This document shows positions 35,043-43,313 of a DNA stretch of 59,876 nucleotides, piece after piece (position 1 is the stretch's first letter; each line of letters begins with the position of its first letter). Under the pieces are notes generated by a model. The model was not told the origin of the DNA, made no database searches, and was given only the letters and a program-made list of their open reading frames with translations. Location of the stretch: assembly GCA_030538425.1 (NCBI GenBank), contig JAUNTZ010000015.1, forward strand, positions 1 to 59,876, in the 5' to 3' direction. Both the position numbers and the translations under genes were made by a program. The stretch comes from Paracoccus sp. (in: a-proteobacteria) (GTDB taxonomy: Bacteria > Pseudomonadota > Alphaproteobacteria > Rhodobacterales > Rhodobacteraceae).

Positions 35043-35470
35043 CCAGGGCGGCCGAAGGCACGGCGGTCTTTGCTCACTCGCTCCGGGCTGAGCCGCTTGA
35101 CGTGCGTGAGGCGCTGCGGGCGATGGCCGACTGCCTGTCACGCACAGCCCCTGACGATCTGTTAGGCCGGGCAGAGCTGGTTCTGGCGGAAATCATGAAC
35201 AATGTGGGCGAACATGGGCAGGCGGGCGTCGGGGCGCCCTTCATTCACCTGTGCATCGGCTGCGACGCGGCGGGGCTGATCGTGGGGCTCTGCGATACCG
35301 GCACGGAACTGCCGCTGTCATGCCTTGCCGCGAACGATCTGCCCGGCGTCAGGTCATTCCCCGAAGGCGGTTTTGGCTGGTTCCTGATCCGAGATCTGAC
35401 CGAATCGCTGCGCTATTTCCGCGAGGGGCGGCGCAACTATCTGTCCTTTACCATCGACGCGATCAGTTGA
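35039..35470 (+). CDS. RsbW/SpoIIAB-like anti-sigma factor kinase (HATPase)
   Basis: The 143-aa GHKL ATPase shows the N-box LVLAEIMNNVGEHGQ, G1-type VGLCDTGTELPLS and G2-type EGGFGWFLIRDLTESLRY. Such proteins bind and block a sigma factor or another target and phosphorylate the STAS partner. The gene pair resembles partner-switching modules such as RsbVW or BtrVW. Its last 8 nt overlap the 3' end of hspQ on the other strand. Confidence 0.9.
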   Translation: MTRAAEGTAVFAHSLRAEPLDVREALRAMADCLSRTAPDDLLGRAELVLAEIMNNVGEHGQAGVGAPFIHLCIGCDAAGLIVGLCDTGTELPLSCLAANDLPGVRSFPEGGFGWFLIRDLTESLRYFREGRRNYLSFTIDAIS

Positions 35471-35789
35471 ACCCGGCCTGAAGCGAATAGACACCATTGT
35501 TCAGCCCGCCAAACATCGCGGCAATCTCGGGATGCTCAACCGGCTCACCCGATTGGTCGGCAATCAGGTTCTGCTCTGAGACATAGGCGACGTAATAGGT
35601 CGTCTCCGCCTCGGCAAAGAGGTGATAGAAGGGCTGATCCTTGGCCGGGCGGATATCCTCGGGGATGGATTCATACCATTCCTCGGTGTTCGAGAAATGC
35701 GGATCGACATCGAAAACCACCCCGCGAAACGGGTGGTTGCGGTGACGAACAACCTGACCGATAGTGAATTTTGCTGTGATCGCCTGCAT
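35463..35789 (-). CDS. hspQ: heat shock protein HspQ
   Basis: The 108-aa protein starts MQAITAKFTIGQVVRHRNHPFRGVVFDVDP and continues with FSNTEEWYESIPEDIRPAKDQPFYHLFAE and YVAYVSEQNL, the YccV/HspQ hallmark. In enteric bacteria HspQ modulates Lon-dependent proteolysis and DnaA stability. It stands alone, facing the anti-sigma pair with an 8-nt convergent overlap. Confidence 0.92.
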   Translation of the reverse strand: MQAITAKFTIGQVVRHRNHPFRGVVFDVDPHFSNTEEWYESIPEDIRPAKDQPFYHLFAEAETTYYVAYVSEQNLIADQSGEPVEHPEIAAMFGGLNNGVYSLQAGFN

Positions 35790-35893
35790 ATCTTCCGCCT
35801 TTCAGGCTTGCCTTTTAGTCAATGCGGCCCATGCTGTCCATGACCTCGCACTGCGTGCCGCGTCGGTGCGCGCCACCCATCACGGAGGGGCTG

Positions 35894-36889
35894 ATGAAAC
35901 CGGGCAGGCGGAACCTGATCACCGATATTGATGGGTTGCTGGTGGGCAATGCGCATGACGCGGGGCTGCGCTCGGGCGTGACGGTGCTGACCGCCGCGCA
36001 GCCCTTTCGCGCGGCGGTTCACATCATGGGCGGGGCGCCCGGCACGCGCGAGACGGACCTTCTGGCCCCCGACAAGCTGGTGGATCAGGTCGATGCGCTT
36101 GTGCTTGCCGGAGGCTCGGCCTTTGGGCTTGCGGCCTGCGACGGCGTGATGGAGGCCGCGCATCAGGCCGGGCGCGGCTTTGCCGTGGGTGCGGCCCGGG
36201 TGCCGATCGTGCCGGGCGCGATTGTGTTCGATCTGCTGAACGGCGGCGACAAGGATTGGGCTGCCAACCCCTATCCGGCGCTTGGCGCGCGGGCCTTTCG
36301 GGCGGCATCGCAGGATTTCGCCCTTGGCACGGCGGGCGCGGGCTTTGGCGCCTTGACCGGTGCGCTCAAGGGCGGACTGGGTTCGGCCTCGGCGCGGCTT
36401 GAGGGCGGGCATAGCGTGGCGGCCTTGGTGGTGGTTAACGCGCTTGGCCATGCGAATATCGCGGACGGCCCGCATTTCTGGGCGGCCCCTTGGGAAATCG
36501 ACGCGGAGTTCGGCGGGCGCGGCCTGCCCGACCGCTTTGCCGCAACGGCAGAGCCCGCGCCCGCCAAACGTCTGGGTGAGGCCACGACCATCGCGATTGT
36601 CGCGACCGATGCCGATCTGGACAAGGCGGGCTTGCAGCGTCTGGCTGTCGCCGCCCATGACGGCATGGCGCGCGCCCTTGTCCCCAGCCATACACCGCTT
36701 GACGGCGACCTGATCTTCGCGGTCTCAACCGGGGCGCGCAAGCTGGCCGATCCGGTTGCGGACCCGTTCGCCCTTGGTCACGCGGCCGCCGCCTGCCTTT
36801 CCCGCGCCATCGCCCGCGCAGTGTTCCACGCCGAAGCGCATCCGGGCGATCTGCAACCAAGCTGGCAATCGCGCTTTGGCCGCGACTGA
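35894..36889 (+). CDS. P1 (DmpA/NylC-like) family peptidase
   Basis: The 331-aa Ntn-hydrolase-type protein contains GLLVGNAHDAGLRSGVTVL, MGGAPGTRETDLL, ALVLAGGSAFGLAACDGVM, GFGALTGALKGGLGSASARL (the region of autoprocessing/nucleophile in this family) and HSVAALVVVNALGHANI. Relatives cleave N-terminal residues or cyclic/linear amides; the substrate here is unknown. ATG 35894 follows GGAGGGG by 4 nt, which decides against the upstream ATG at 35822. Confidence 0.9.
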   Translation: MKPGRRNLITDIDGLLVGNAHDAGLRSGVTVLTAAQPFRAAVHIMGGAPGTRETDLLAPDKLVDQVDALVLAGGSAFGLAACDGVMEAAHQAGRGFAVGAARVPIVPGAIVFDLLNGGDKDWAANPYPALGARAFRAASQDFALGTAGAGFGALTGALKGGLGSASARLEGGHSVAALVVVNALGHANIADGPHFWAAPWEIDAEFGGRGLPDRFAATAEPAPAKRLGEATTIAIVATDADLDKAGLQRLAVAAHDGMARALVPSHTPLDGDLIFAVSTGARKLADPVADPFALGHAAAACLSRAIARAVFHAEAHPGDLQPSWQSRFGRD

Positions 36890-36965
36890 GGCCTGCGCAG
36901 GATAGTTGGTTAACGCAGCGGCGAATCTCTGGCGGCGGGGCCTTCGCCTTGCTAGATATAGCGGC

Positions 36966-38777
36966 ATGGTCGAACACGCCCCCCAAATGCGCCCCGTCAT
37001 ACGGCAACTGGATGATACCATCGCCAACCGCATCGCGGCGGGCGAGGTGGTCGAGCGCCCGGCCTCGGCGGTCAAGGAACTGGTTGAGAACGCGCTTGAT
37101 GCGGGTGCTGCGCGCATTGATGTGACGATCCGCGACGGTGGCAAGACGCTGATTCGCATCGCTGATGATGGCTGCGGCATGGCGCCCGACGACCTGCCGC
37201 TGGCTCTGTCGCGCCATGCGACCTCGAAAATCGACGGCTCGGACCTGCTCGACATCCGCAGTTTCGGCTTTCGCGGTGAGGCGCTGCCCTCGCTTGGGGC
37301 GGTCGGGCGGCTGCGGATCATGTCGCGGGCGCAGGGTTTTGACGCCGCCGAGATCAATATCGCCGGTGGCCGCACAGAGCCCGTCCGCCCCGCCAGCGGC
37401 AATCGCGGCACCGTGGTCGAGCTGCGCGACCTGTTCTATGCGACCCCCGCGCGGCTGAAATTCCTGCGAACCGAGCGCGCCGAAACTCAGGCCGTCGCCG
37501 AGGTGGTCCGCCGCCTCGCCATGGCGGAACCCGCCACCGGCTTCACCCTGACCGCCGACGACCGGCTGATCTTTCGCGCCGATCCCGAAACGGGCGATCT
37601 GTTCGACGCGATCCATGCCCGGCTGATGCGGGTGATGGGGCGCGAGTTCATCGACAATGCGTTGAAAATCGACGCGGAACGCGACGGCTTGCGGCTGACC
37701 GGCTTTGCCGCGCTGCCGACCTATTCGCGCGGCGCGGCGGTTGCGCAGCATGTCTATGTCAACGGAAGGCCGGTGCGTGACAAGCTGCTGACCGGCGCCT
37801 TGCGGGCCGGATATATGGATGTGCTGCCCTCAGGGCGGCATCCGGCGGCGGTGCTGTTTCTGGATTGCGACCGGCATTTCGTCGATGTGAACGTGCATCC
37901 CGCCAAGGCCGAGATCCGCTTTCGCCAGCCTGAACTGGCCCGGGGTCTGGTGGTCACGGCGCTGCGCCACGCGCTTGGGCAGGCGGGGCATCGGGCCTCC
38001 TCGACGGTGGGGGCGGCAACTGCGGCGGCGTTCCGCCCCGAGGCTGCGGCCCGCCCTTATCAAGCGCATTACGGCGCAACGCATAGCTCGGCCCCGGCCC
38101 GCGCTGCCGCCTATCAGGCGCAATCCCCGGGCTTTGAAGGCTTTGCCGAAAGCCCAAGCGCACGGTTCGAGCCCATCCCGGCGGACAGCCCGCCCGATGC
38201 GCCGCTTGGTGCCGCGCGGGCGCAGATCCACGAGAATTATATCATCGCGCAAACCGCCGACGGCCTGGTGATCGTGGATCAGCACGCCGCGCATGAGCGG
38301 CTGGTTTACGAAAAGCTCAAGGCGCAGGCGGAAGGCAGCGGCATCACCTCGCAGAGTCTGCTGATCCCCGAAATCGTCGCGCTGTCCGAGGCCGATTGCG
38401 CCGCCCTTCTGGATATTGCGCCCGATCTGGCCGCGCTTGGGCTGGTGATTGAACCCTTTGGCGGCGACGCGGTTGCCGTGCGCGAAACGCCCGCCCTGTT
38501 GGGCAAGCCCGATTGCCGGGCCTTGCTGTGTGACATTTGTGACGAACTGGCCGATGCCGGATCATCTGAAAAACTGCGCGCCCGGATTGATGCAGTTTTG
38601 TCCTCGATGGCCTGCCACGGCTCAGTCCGCTCAGGCCGGCGGATGGGCGCCGATGAAATGAACGCCCTGCTGCGCGAGATGGAACGGACCCCGAAATCGG
38701 GCCAGTGCAACCATGGCCGCCCGACATGGGTCAGCCTGAGCCTGACCGATATCGAGCGGCTGTTCGGGCGCAGCTGA
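36966..38777 (+). CDS. mutL: DNA mismatch repair protein MutL
   Basis: The 603-aa protein has the GHKL ATPase N-domain (IANRIAAGEVVERPASAVKELVENALDAG; DDGCGM; SFGFRGEALPSL). A linker of ~100 residues follows, and the C-domain carries the endonuclease motif DQHAAHERLVYE together with ACHGSVRSG and CNHGRPTW. The metal-binding endonuclease motif means it nicks DNA itself, as expected where MutH is absent. Start 36966 (MVEHAPQMRPVIRQLDD) is preferred; ATG 36987 is possible. It ends 2 nt before the convergent fliP stop. Confidence 0.97.
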   Translation: MVEHAPQMRPVIRQLDDTIANRIAAGEVVERPASAVKELVENALDAGAARIDVTIRDGGKTLIRIADDGCGMAPDDLPLALSRHATSKIDGSDLLDIRSFGFRGEALPSLGAVGRLRIMSRAQGFDAAEINIAGGRTEPVRPASGNRGTVVELRDLFYATPARLKFLRTERAETQAVAEVVRRLAMAEPATGFTLTADDRLIFRADPETGDLFDAIHARLMRVMGREFIDNALKIDAERDGLRLTGFAALPTYSRGAAVAQHVYVNGRPVRDKLLTGALRAGYMDVLPSGRHPAAVLFLDCDRHFVDVNVHPAKAEIRFRQPELARGLVVTALRHALGQAGHRASSTVGAATAAAFRPEAAARPYQAHYGATHSSAPARAAAYQAQSPGFEGFAESPSARFEPIPADSPPDAPLGAARAQIHENYIIAQTADGLVIVDQHAAHERLVYEKLKAQAEGSGITSQSLLIPEIVALSEADCAALLDIAPDLAALGLVIEPFGGDAVAVRETPALLGKPDCRALLCDICDELADAGSSEKLRARIDAVLSSMACHGSVRSGRRMGADEMNALLREMERTPKSGQCNHGRPTWVSLSLTDIERLFGRS

Positions 38778-38779
38778 CC

Positions 38780-39466
38780 TTACTGATAGCCCCTGACAAG
38801 CGCCGCGGCGACAAGGCTCCACCCGTCGACGACCACAAAAAACGCCAGCTTGAACGGAAGCGAGACAATCGCGGGCGGCACCATCATCATGCCCATCGCC
38901 ATCAGCACCGAGGCGACCACCAGATCAATGATCAGGAACGGCAGGGCGACCAGAAAGCCCACCTGAAAGGCGCGCTCAAGTTCGGTCAGCATAAATGAGG
39001 GGATCAGCACGCGCAGATCGTCGCCTGCGGCACTCCCGGGCGCAACATCCCGGATTCGTTCCAGAATATCGGGATCGACGCGCCCCGCCATGAAGCGTTC
39101 GAACGGGACGATCCCCTGCCGGATCGCATCGTCAATGCCGATATCGCCGTCGCGATAGGGCTGCCCGGCAACCGTCCAGAAATCTTGCAGCACCGGGTCC
39201 ATGACGAACCATGTCAGAAAGATCGCAAGGCTGACGATCAGCATATTGGGCGGCGATTGCTGCAAGCCCAGCGACTGGCGCAGGATCGACAGCACCGTGA
39301 CGATGAACGGAAAGCAGGTCACGGTGATCGCGATGGCGGGGGCCAGTGACAGAACCGTCAGCGCGGCAAAGATCAGCAGCGATTGCTGGCCCACGCCCTG
39401 CGAGAGGTCCTGCGCAAGACCCGCCTGCGGCCAGAGCAGCGCGGCAAGAAACAGCGCCGCCCTCAT
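38780..39466 (-). CDS. fliP: flagellar export gate protein FliP
   Basis: The 228-aa membrane protein has a signal-like first segment, VLSLAPAIAITVTCFPFIVTVLSILRQ, LTWFVMDPVL, and the FliP signature PSFMLTELERAFQVGFLVALPFLIIDLVV. It forms the type III export gate with FliQ and FliR; fliR is in the divergent half of this cluster, and fliQ was not found in the window. Its ATG overlaps the fliN stop (ATGA). Confidence 0.96.
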   Translation of the reverse strand: MRAALFLAALLWPQAGLAQDLSQGVGQQSLLIFAALTVLSLAPAIAITVTCFPFIVTVLSILRQSLGLQQSPPNMLIVSLAIFLTWFVMDPVLQDFWTVAGQPYRDGDIGIDDAIRQGIVPFERFMAGRVDPDILERIRDVAPGSAAGDDLRVLIPSFMLTELERAFQVGFLVALPFLIIDLVVASVLMAMGMMMVPPAIVSLPFKLAFFVVVDGWSLVAAALVRGYQ

Positions 39467-39717
39467 GTCTCGACGGTGGCCTTGATGCGCAAACGCAGCG
39501 AATCGGCGTCGCCTTCTGCCGGAACCAGCATTCCCGTGGCGATGACGTGATCGCCGACGCAGAGCTCGACCGCATCGCCGATATCGCCATCAAGCGCCAC
39601 AACATCATTCTCACGCAGCGCCGACAGCTCGGCCACGCTGAGCCGCAGTTTTCCGATGCGGATCGAGATATCGACCTTGATGTGATCGGTCTGGACGATC
39701 TGGTTAAGCGCGTTCAT
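39463..39717 (-). CDS. fliN: flagellar motor switch protein FliN (SpoA domain)
   Basis: The 84-aa protein is essentially a single SpoA/FliN C-domain: DISIRIGKLRLSVAELSAL, LRENDVVALD, CVGDHVIATGMLVPAEG. It is shorter than enteric FliN because the N-terminal extension is missing. ATG 39717 is used because AGGA lies 9 nt upstream; ATG 39726 sits directly on the SD. It forms the C-ring with FliM and FliG, which are not in the window. It overlaps both neighbours by a few nt. Confidence 0.88.
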   Translation of the reverse strand: MNALNQIVQTDHIKVDISIRIGKLRLSVAELSALRENDVVALDGDIGDAVELCVGDHVIATGMLVPAEGDADSLRLRIKATVET

Positions 39718-40270
39718 CGGCGTCATTCCTTTCAATAAGCTCTTGCAATAGTGAGATAATTTCGTCGCAGAACCGGCCTGCGTCGATATCAAGCCGCCCG
39801 GTATCAAGCCGGATCGAAACATCCTCGCCCGCATCCAGCCGCACCATGTCGCGCCTGTCCTCGGGCAGTTCTGCGGCAATACGGGCCAGCAACGCGGCAT
39901 CCCCGGTCACGGTGCAGGCCGGGCCGCCCGCGCTTTGCGCCAGCCGGTCGAGTTCGCGGCGCAGCAGGCGGGCGGTCAGCCGCGATTGCAGCTCAGGCAG
40001 CGCCGCCTGCATCACCGCATGCGCCAGCCGCGCCAGATCTGACAGGGCCTGCGCATGAGCCTCGCGCATCATTTGCTCACGGTCCGCCGCCGTCGCGGCC
40101 AGATCGGCCACGGCATCGCTGAACCGCAGGCCCGCCAGATCCTGCCCCGCAGCCTCACCCAGACGGCGCCCGGCCTCATGCGCGGCATCAAGATCCGCCT
40201 GTGTAAAGCCCGGATCGTGGAACGGTTGCGGACGCCCGAAATCCTCAAGCCGAAGGGCAAGCGCACTCAT
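39704..40270 (-). CDS. fliH: FliH-like flagellar export regulator
   Basis: A 188-aa acidic, Ala/Leu-rich, mainly helical protein lying between fliF and fliN, the usual place of fliH in Rhodobacterales. The N-terminal half is helical (AHEAGRRLGEAAGQDLAGL), and the C-terminal half contains DVSIRLDTGRLDIDAGRFCDEI, like FliH/YscL vacuolar-ATPase-E-type domains. It probably inhibits or anchors the export ATPase FliI. Sequence similarity is weak, so the call rests partly on position. ATG overlaps the fliF stop by 4 nt. Confidence 0.72.
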   Translation of the reverse strand: MSALALRLEDFGRPQPFHDPGFTQADLDAAHEAGRRLGEAAGQDLAGLRFSDAVADLAATAADREQMMREAHAQALSDLARLAHAVMQAALPELQSRLTARLLRRELDRLAQSAGGPACTVTGDAALLARIAAELPEDRRDMVRLDAGEDVSIRLDTGRLDIDAGRFCDEIISLLQELIERNDADERA

Positions 40271-41901
40271 CTTGCCGCTCCATCTTTTTCGATCCAACCG
40301 CCCAGCAGGCGCAGGCTTTCGTCGCGACGCTCCTTCATCAGCCGCTTGAGGCGGGCGACCGGATCATGCGTGCTGCCACCCCCCGGATTGTCGAAATCGA
40401 AATCGGCGGCGGCAAAGGACAGGGTCGGCAGGACCGCCGGTTCTTCGGTGGCGGGCGCCAGATCAGGCAAGGCTGCGGGCGCAGGGAGGCTTTCATCCAG
40501 CGCGGCCTGCGGCTCGGCGCGGCCCGCCCGTCCACGCATGGCCCGCATCGTCAGGCCCAAGGCAATCACCGCAAAAAGCCCGATCAAGGCCAGCTGCGCC
40601 AGCCAGTTCAGATGCAACCGGTCCAGCAGGCCCTCCTCTCGCTGGGCCGTGGTTCCGGCATCGGCAAGCGCGGCGAAAGGCAGAGAACGAATGGTGATCT
40701 CATCGCCGCGCGCCGCGTCATAGCCAGCCGCCGCCGCCACCAGATCACGAAGCGCGGCCAGCTGCGCCTCAGGCCGCGGGACGATCTGCACCGCCCCATC
40801 CGGCCCGGTCTGCGCGACACCATTCACCAGCACCGCCACGGTCAGACGGCGCACGGCACCGGGCTGGCGTTCGACCTGGCGGGTCACGCTGCCGATCTCA
40901 TAATTCGCGCGTTGCCGGGTCTCCAACCGCTGAGATGTCTCTCGGTCGCCAGAGGCGCCTTGGTCACGGTCAGGCAGGTTCGAGGCCGCCGTGACCGCCG
41001 CCGCCTGCGCCATGCTGCTTTCATCGCTAAGTTCCTCAGTCTCTTCGGAGATCAGCGCGCGCTGCGCCGGGTCCAGCCGGTGTTCGGTCAACAGCTCAGT
41101 CTCAGTGACCAGTTCAAGGCTCAGCTCGACAATCGCGTTCTCGGCGCCGACATGGGCGGTCAGGATTCGCTCGACATTGCGCTTGAGATCGCGCGCGCGG
41201 TCGGCGCCGCCCTGATCCTCACCATTGGGCACGACGCCGCGTGCGCTGTCGATCACGGTCACCGAATCGGCGTCCAGCTCGGGCACCGCCGAGGCCACCA
41301 GGAAACGCAGGGCGCGCGCCTGTTCGGGCGCAATCACGCCGCCATTGGTCACCAAAGTCACCGAAGCCGCGCCCGGCTGGCTGCCGCGATAGCCGCGCGC
41401 GCGCGGCGCAGTCAGATGGACGCGGGCCGATTTGATATTCGGCGCGGCAAGGATGGTGCGCGCCAGCTCGCCCTCTTTCGCGCGCCAATAAGCGGCGTCG
41501 AACATCTGCGAGGTCGTGCTGAAACCCGACATCTGGTCCAGAATCTCATAACCCGCACCGCCCACAGAGGGTAGGTTCCGCGCCGCCAGATCCATCCGCA
41601 GCCGGTCGCGCTGGCTTTCATCGACCCAGATCGCATTGCCGCGAATTTCATAAGCGATGCCGGCTTGTTCGATCTCGGCCACGACCGCCGAGGCTTCCGC
41701 CGGGTCGAGCCCGGAATATAACAGCGCCTTGGGGCTGCGCCCGGCCATGCCCACAAAGGCAAGCACAAACGCAAAGGTGACGATAAACCCCGCGCCAATC
41801 GCCAGACGTTGCGCATTGCTGCGCGATTTCCAGAAGTTGAGCAATTCCTGCAAGACCGGCCCTTCCGAATCAGATTTCTTCCCGATGCCCCGACATTGCA
41901 C
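40267..41901 (-). CDS. fliF: flagellar MS-ring protein FliF
   Basis: The 544-aa protein has two membrane segments (residues ~34-52 and ~430-450) flanking a large periplasmic part. YscJ/FliF motifs are LLYSGLDPAEASAVVAEIE, GFSTTSQMFDAAYWRAKEGELARTI, SARVHLTAPRARGYRGSQPGAASVTL, and NYEIGSVTRQVERQPGAVRRLTVAVLV. The C-terminal tail that binds FliG is present. The long frame opens with GTG 41901 lacking a good SD. A TTG at 41853 preceded by GGAAGGG (start LQELLNFWKSRSN) may be the true start. Confidence 0.95.
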   Translation of the reverse strand: MQCRGIGKKSDSEGPVLQELLNFWKSRSNAQRLAIGAGFIVTFAFVLAFVGMAGRSPKALLYSGLDPAEASAVVAEIEQAGIAYEIRGNAIWVDESQRDRLRMDLAARNLPSVGGAGYEILDQMSGFSTTSQMFDAAYWRAKEGELARTILAAPNIKSARVHLTAPRARGYRGSQPGAASVTLVTNGGVIAPEQARALRFLVASAVPELDADSVTVIDSARGVVPNGEDQGGADRARDLKRNVERILTAHVGAENAIVELSLELVTETELLTEHRLDPAQRALISEETEELSDESSMAQAAAVTAASNLPDRDQGASGDRETSQRLETRQRANYEIGSVTRQVERQPGAVRRLTVAVLVNGVAQTGPDGAVQIVPRPEAQLAALRDLVAAAAGYDAARGDEITIRSLPFAALADAGTTAQREEGLLDRLHLNWLAQLALIGLFAVIALGLTMRAMRGRAGRAEPQAALDESLPAPAALPDLAPATEEPAVLPTLSFAAADFDFDNPGGGSTHDPVARLKRLMKERRDESLRLLGGWIEKDGAAR

Positions 41902-41919
41902 GACGCCCGTTAATTATCC

Positions 41920-41934
41920 GTTAGTGCGAGCGTG
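41920..41934. promoter_or_regulatory. CtrA-type site TTAA-N7-TTAG between fliF and fliL
   Basis: TTAA (41920-41923), seven bases, TTAG (41931-41934) matches the CtrA consensus TTAA-N7-TTAA at 7 of 8 positions. It lies in the short divergent region between the two halves of the flagellar cluster. CcrM-type GANTC sites (GAATC) occur at 41867-41871 and 41958-41962, the latter inside the fliL ribosome-binding region. In Rhodobacterales CtrA commonly controls flagellar genes. Confidence 0.6.
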
Positions 41935-41965
41935 TTATTTCCGGTCTCGTCAAAGGAGAATCACG

Positions 41966-42421
41966 ATGACGGAAATTGTCGATACGGACATCCCCCCGGC
42001 ACCCGCAAAGCGCGTTGGATTGCTGGCGATTGCGGTGCTGGTGGCCGCGGGGCTGGGCTTTGGCGCCAGCTATACCGGCACCTTTGCCCCTTCGTCTTTG
42101 TTCAGCCAAAACAGGGCCGTAACCTTCGATGCGCCGCGCTATGCGGATGTGCCGCGAATCACCGTCCCGCTAGGCGCATCGCGGGCGCTGGCGCTTGGGA
42201 TCAAGCTGGAAATCGCGGCCGAATCACAGGGCAATATCGACAATGCCATGCCGCGCATTCTTGATTCATTTAACCGATTTTTAACGAATATCGAGGCCGC
42301 TGCTTTCAGCAGGCGCGGCGTTCTTGAGATCATTCGCCAGGAATTGCTGACACGCGCGCAGCATATCGCGGGCGAATCCGCCGTCACCGACCTTCTGGTC
42401 ACCGAGTTCGCCATCCAATGA
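41966..42421 (+). CDS. fliL: flagellar basal-body associated protein FliL
   Basis: The 151-aa protein has a short cytoplasmic N-terminus, one membrane helix (residues ~18-38, GLLAIAVLVAAGLGFGASYTG) and a periplasmic domain. It ends NIEAAAFSRRGVLEIIRQELLTRAQHI, typical of the FliL stomatin-like fold. It supports stator function. AAAGGAG lies 8 nt before ATG 41966. A perfect CtrA-type box is embedded in its coding sequence at 42270-42284, where codons are unusually AT-rich (TTT, TTA). The next gene overlaps by 4 nt. Confidence 0.93.
   Translation: MTEIVDTDIPPAPAKRVGLLAIAVLVAAGLGFGASYTGTFAPSSLFSQNRAVTFDAPRYADVPRITVPLGASRALALGIKLEIAAESQGNIDNAMPRILDSFNRFLTNIEAAAFSRRGVLEIIRQELLTRAQHIAGESAVTDLLVTEFAIQ
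42270..42284 (+). promoter_or_regulatory. perfect TTAA-N7-TTAA box inside fliL
   Basis: TTAA (42270-42273), CCGATTT, TTAA (42281-42284) is an exact CtrA consensus. GATTC (GANTC) at 42263-42267 sits 2 nt before it. The box is 134 nt upstream of the next start codon (42418). It is encoded by rare AT-rich codons in a GC-rich gene, so it may be maintained for regulation rather than coding. An internal promoter for the motE-motA-flhA part is plausible. Confidence 0.5.
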
Positions 42422-42774
42422 GCCCGCCAATGACCTTAATCGACCTCTCGTCGCTGATCTCTGCCGCAATCGGCCTGCCTCTGGCCGTCTATTGCTTTGT
42501 GCTGTCGCGCCGCCTGCGACGGCTGAATGATCTTGAAACCGGGCTTGGCGGGGCGATTGCCGTGATGACCGCCGAGATTTCGCGGCTTGAAGGCGCGATT
42601 CTCAAGGCGCGCGATGAGGCCGCCGAGGCATCCGGCCACCTCACCCGCAACATCGAAACCGCCCGCAGCGAAAAGGCGTTCTGGGCGCTTCAGGCCGAAC
42701 TGGCCCGGGCAGGCCGCGCGGCACCCGCGCGCAGGCTGCGGCCTCGGCAAAGCGAAAGGGCAGAAAATGCGTAA
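42418..42774 (+). CDS. flagellar-cluster membrane-anchored coiled-coil protein (118 aa)
   Basis: One membrane helix near the N-terminus (LISAAIGLPLAVYCFVLS) is followed by an RRLRRLNDLETGLGGAI segment and a long charged helix (MTAEISRLEGAILKARDEAAEAS), probably a coiled coil, then a basic tail. It starts in the ATGA overlap with fliL; ATG 42430 is an alternative. Related proteins between fliL and motE are common in alphaproteobacterial flagellar loci but lack a defined role (possibly DUF6468). It overlaps motE by 8 nt. Confidence 0.75.
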   Translation: MSPPMTLIDLSSLISAAIGLPLAVYCFVLSRRLRRLNDLETGLGGAIAVMTAEISRLEGAILKARDEAAEASGHLTRNIETARSEKAFWALQAELARAGRAAPARRLRPRQSERAENA

Positions 42775-43303
42775 AATTGTCTGGATATGTCTGGCGGGCG
42801 GGCTGGCGGTGACGACAGCGGCGGCGCTTGACCTTAGCGCCGAGCCCGCCCCGCCCCCGACCGGCGCTGCGGCCACGCTGATGCAGGGTTGCAGCGATGT
42901 CCCCGAGGCCGTCGCGCTTGTGTCCGAGCTGCGCCAGCGCGAACAGCGCATCAATCATTATCTGGCCGCCGTGGACCGGCGCGAGGGTGACCTGCGCGAT
43001 GCCGAGGCGCGGATCCGGGCGCGGCTGGACGAATTGCGCGGCATGCGCGACGTCGAGCGCCGCGCCCGCATCGCGGCGCAAGATGAGGTTGAGGCCGATA
43101 TCGCGCAGCTTGTCTCCGTCTATGACGCGATGCGCCCGCGCGATGCTGCCGCGATCATCAGCGACCTTCCGGCCGATTTCGCCGCCGAGCTGCTGATGCG
43201 GCTCAACCCCGATTCGTCGGCCCGCATCATTGCCTCGGTCCAGCCGAGACAGGCCGCCATCTTGACCACCTATATGGGCGCGCGCCGCGCTCACCAAAGA
43301 TAA
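42767..43303 (+). CDS. motE: MotE-like periplasmic flagellar chaperone (MgtE N-terminal-like domain)
   Basis: The 178-aa protein has an N-terminal signal/anchor (MRKIVWICLAGGLAVTTAAA), a coiled coil (residues ~50-100; ELRQREQRINHYLAAVDRREG) and an MgtE_N-like C-terminal domain (VYDAMRPRDAAAIISDLPADFAAELLMRLNPDSSARI). This is the layout of MotE, which in rhizobia assists MotC. ATG 42767 is followed 10 nt after its stop by motA, supporting a motor role. Confidence 0.82.
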   Translation: MRKIVWICLAGGLAVTTAAALDLSAEPAPPPTGAAATLMQGCSDVPEAVALVSELRQREQRINHYLAAVDRREGDLRDAEARIRARLDELRGMRDVERRARIAAQDEVEADIAQLVSVYDAMRPRDAAAIISDLPADFAAELLMRLNPDSSARIIASVQPRQAAILTTYMGARRAHQR

Positions 43304-43313
43304 AGGGCTGTAA

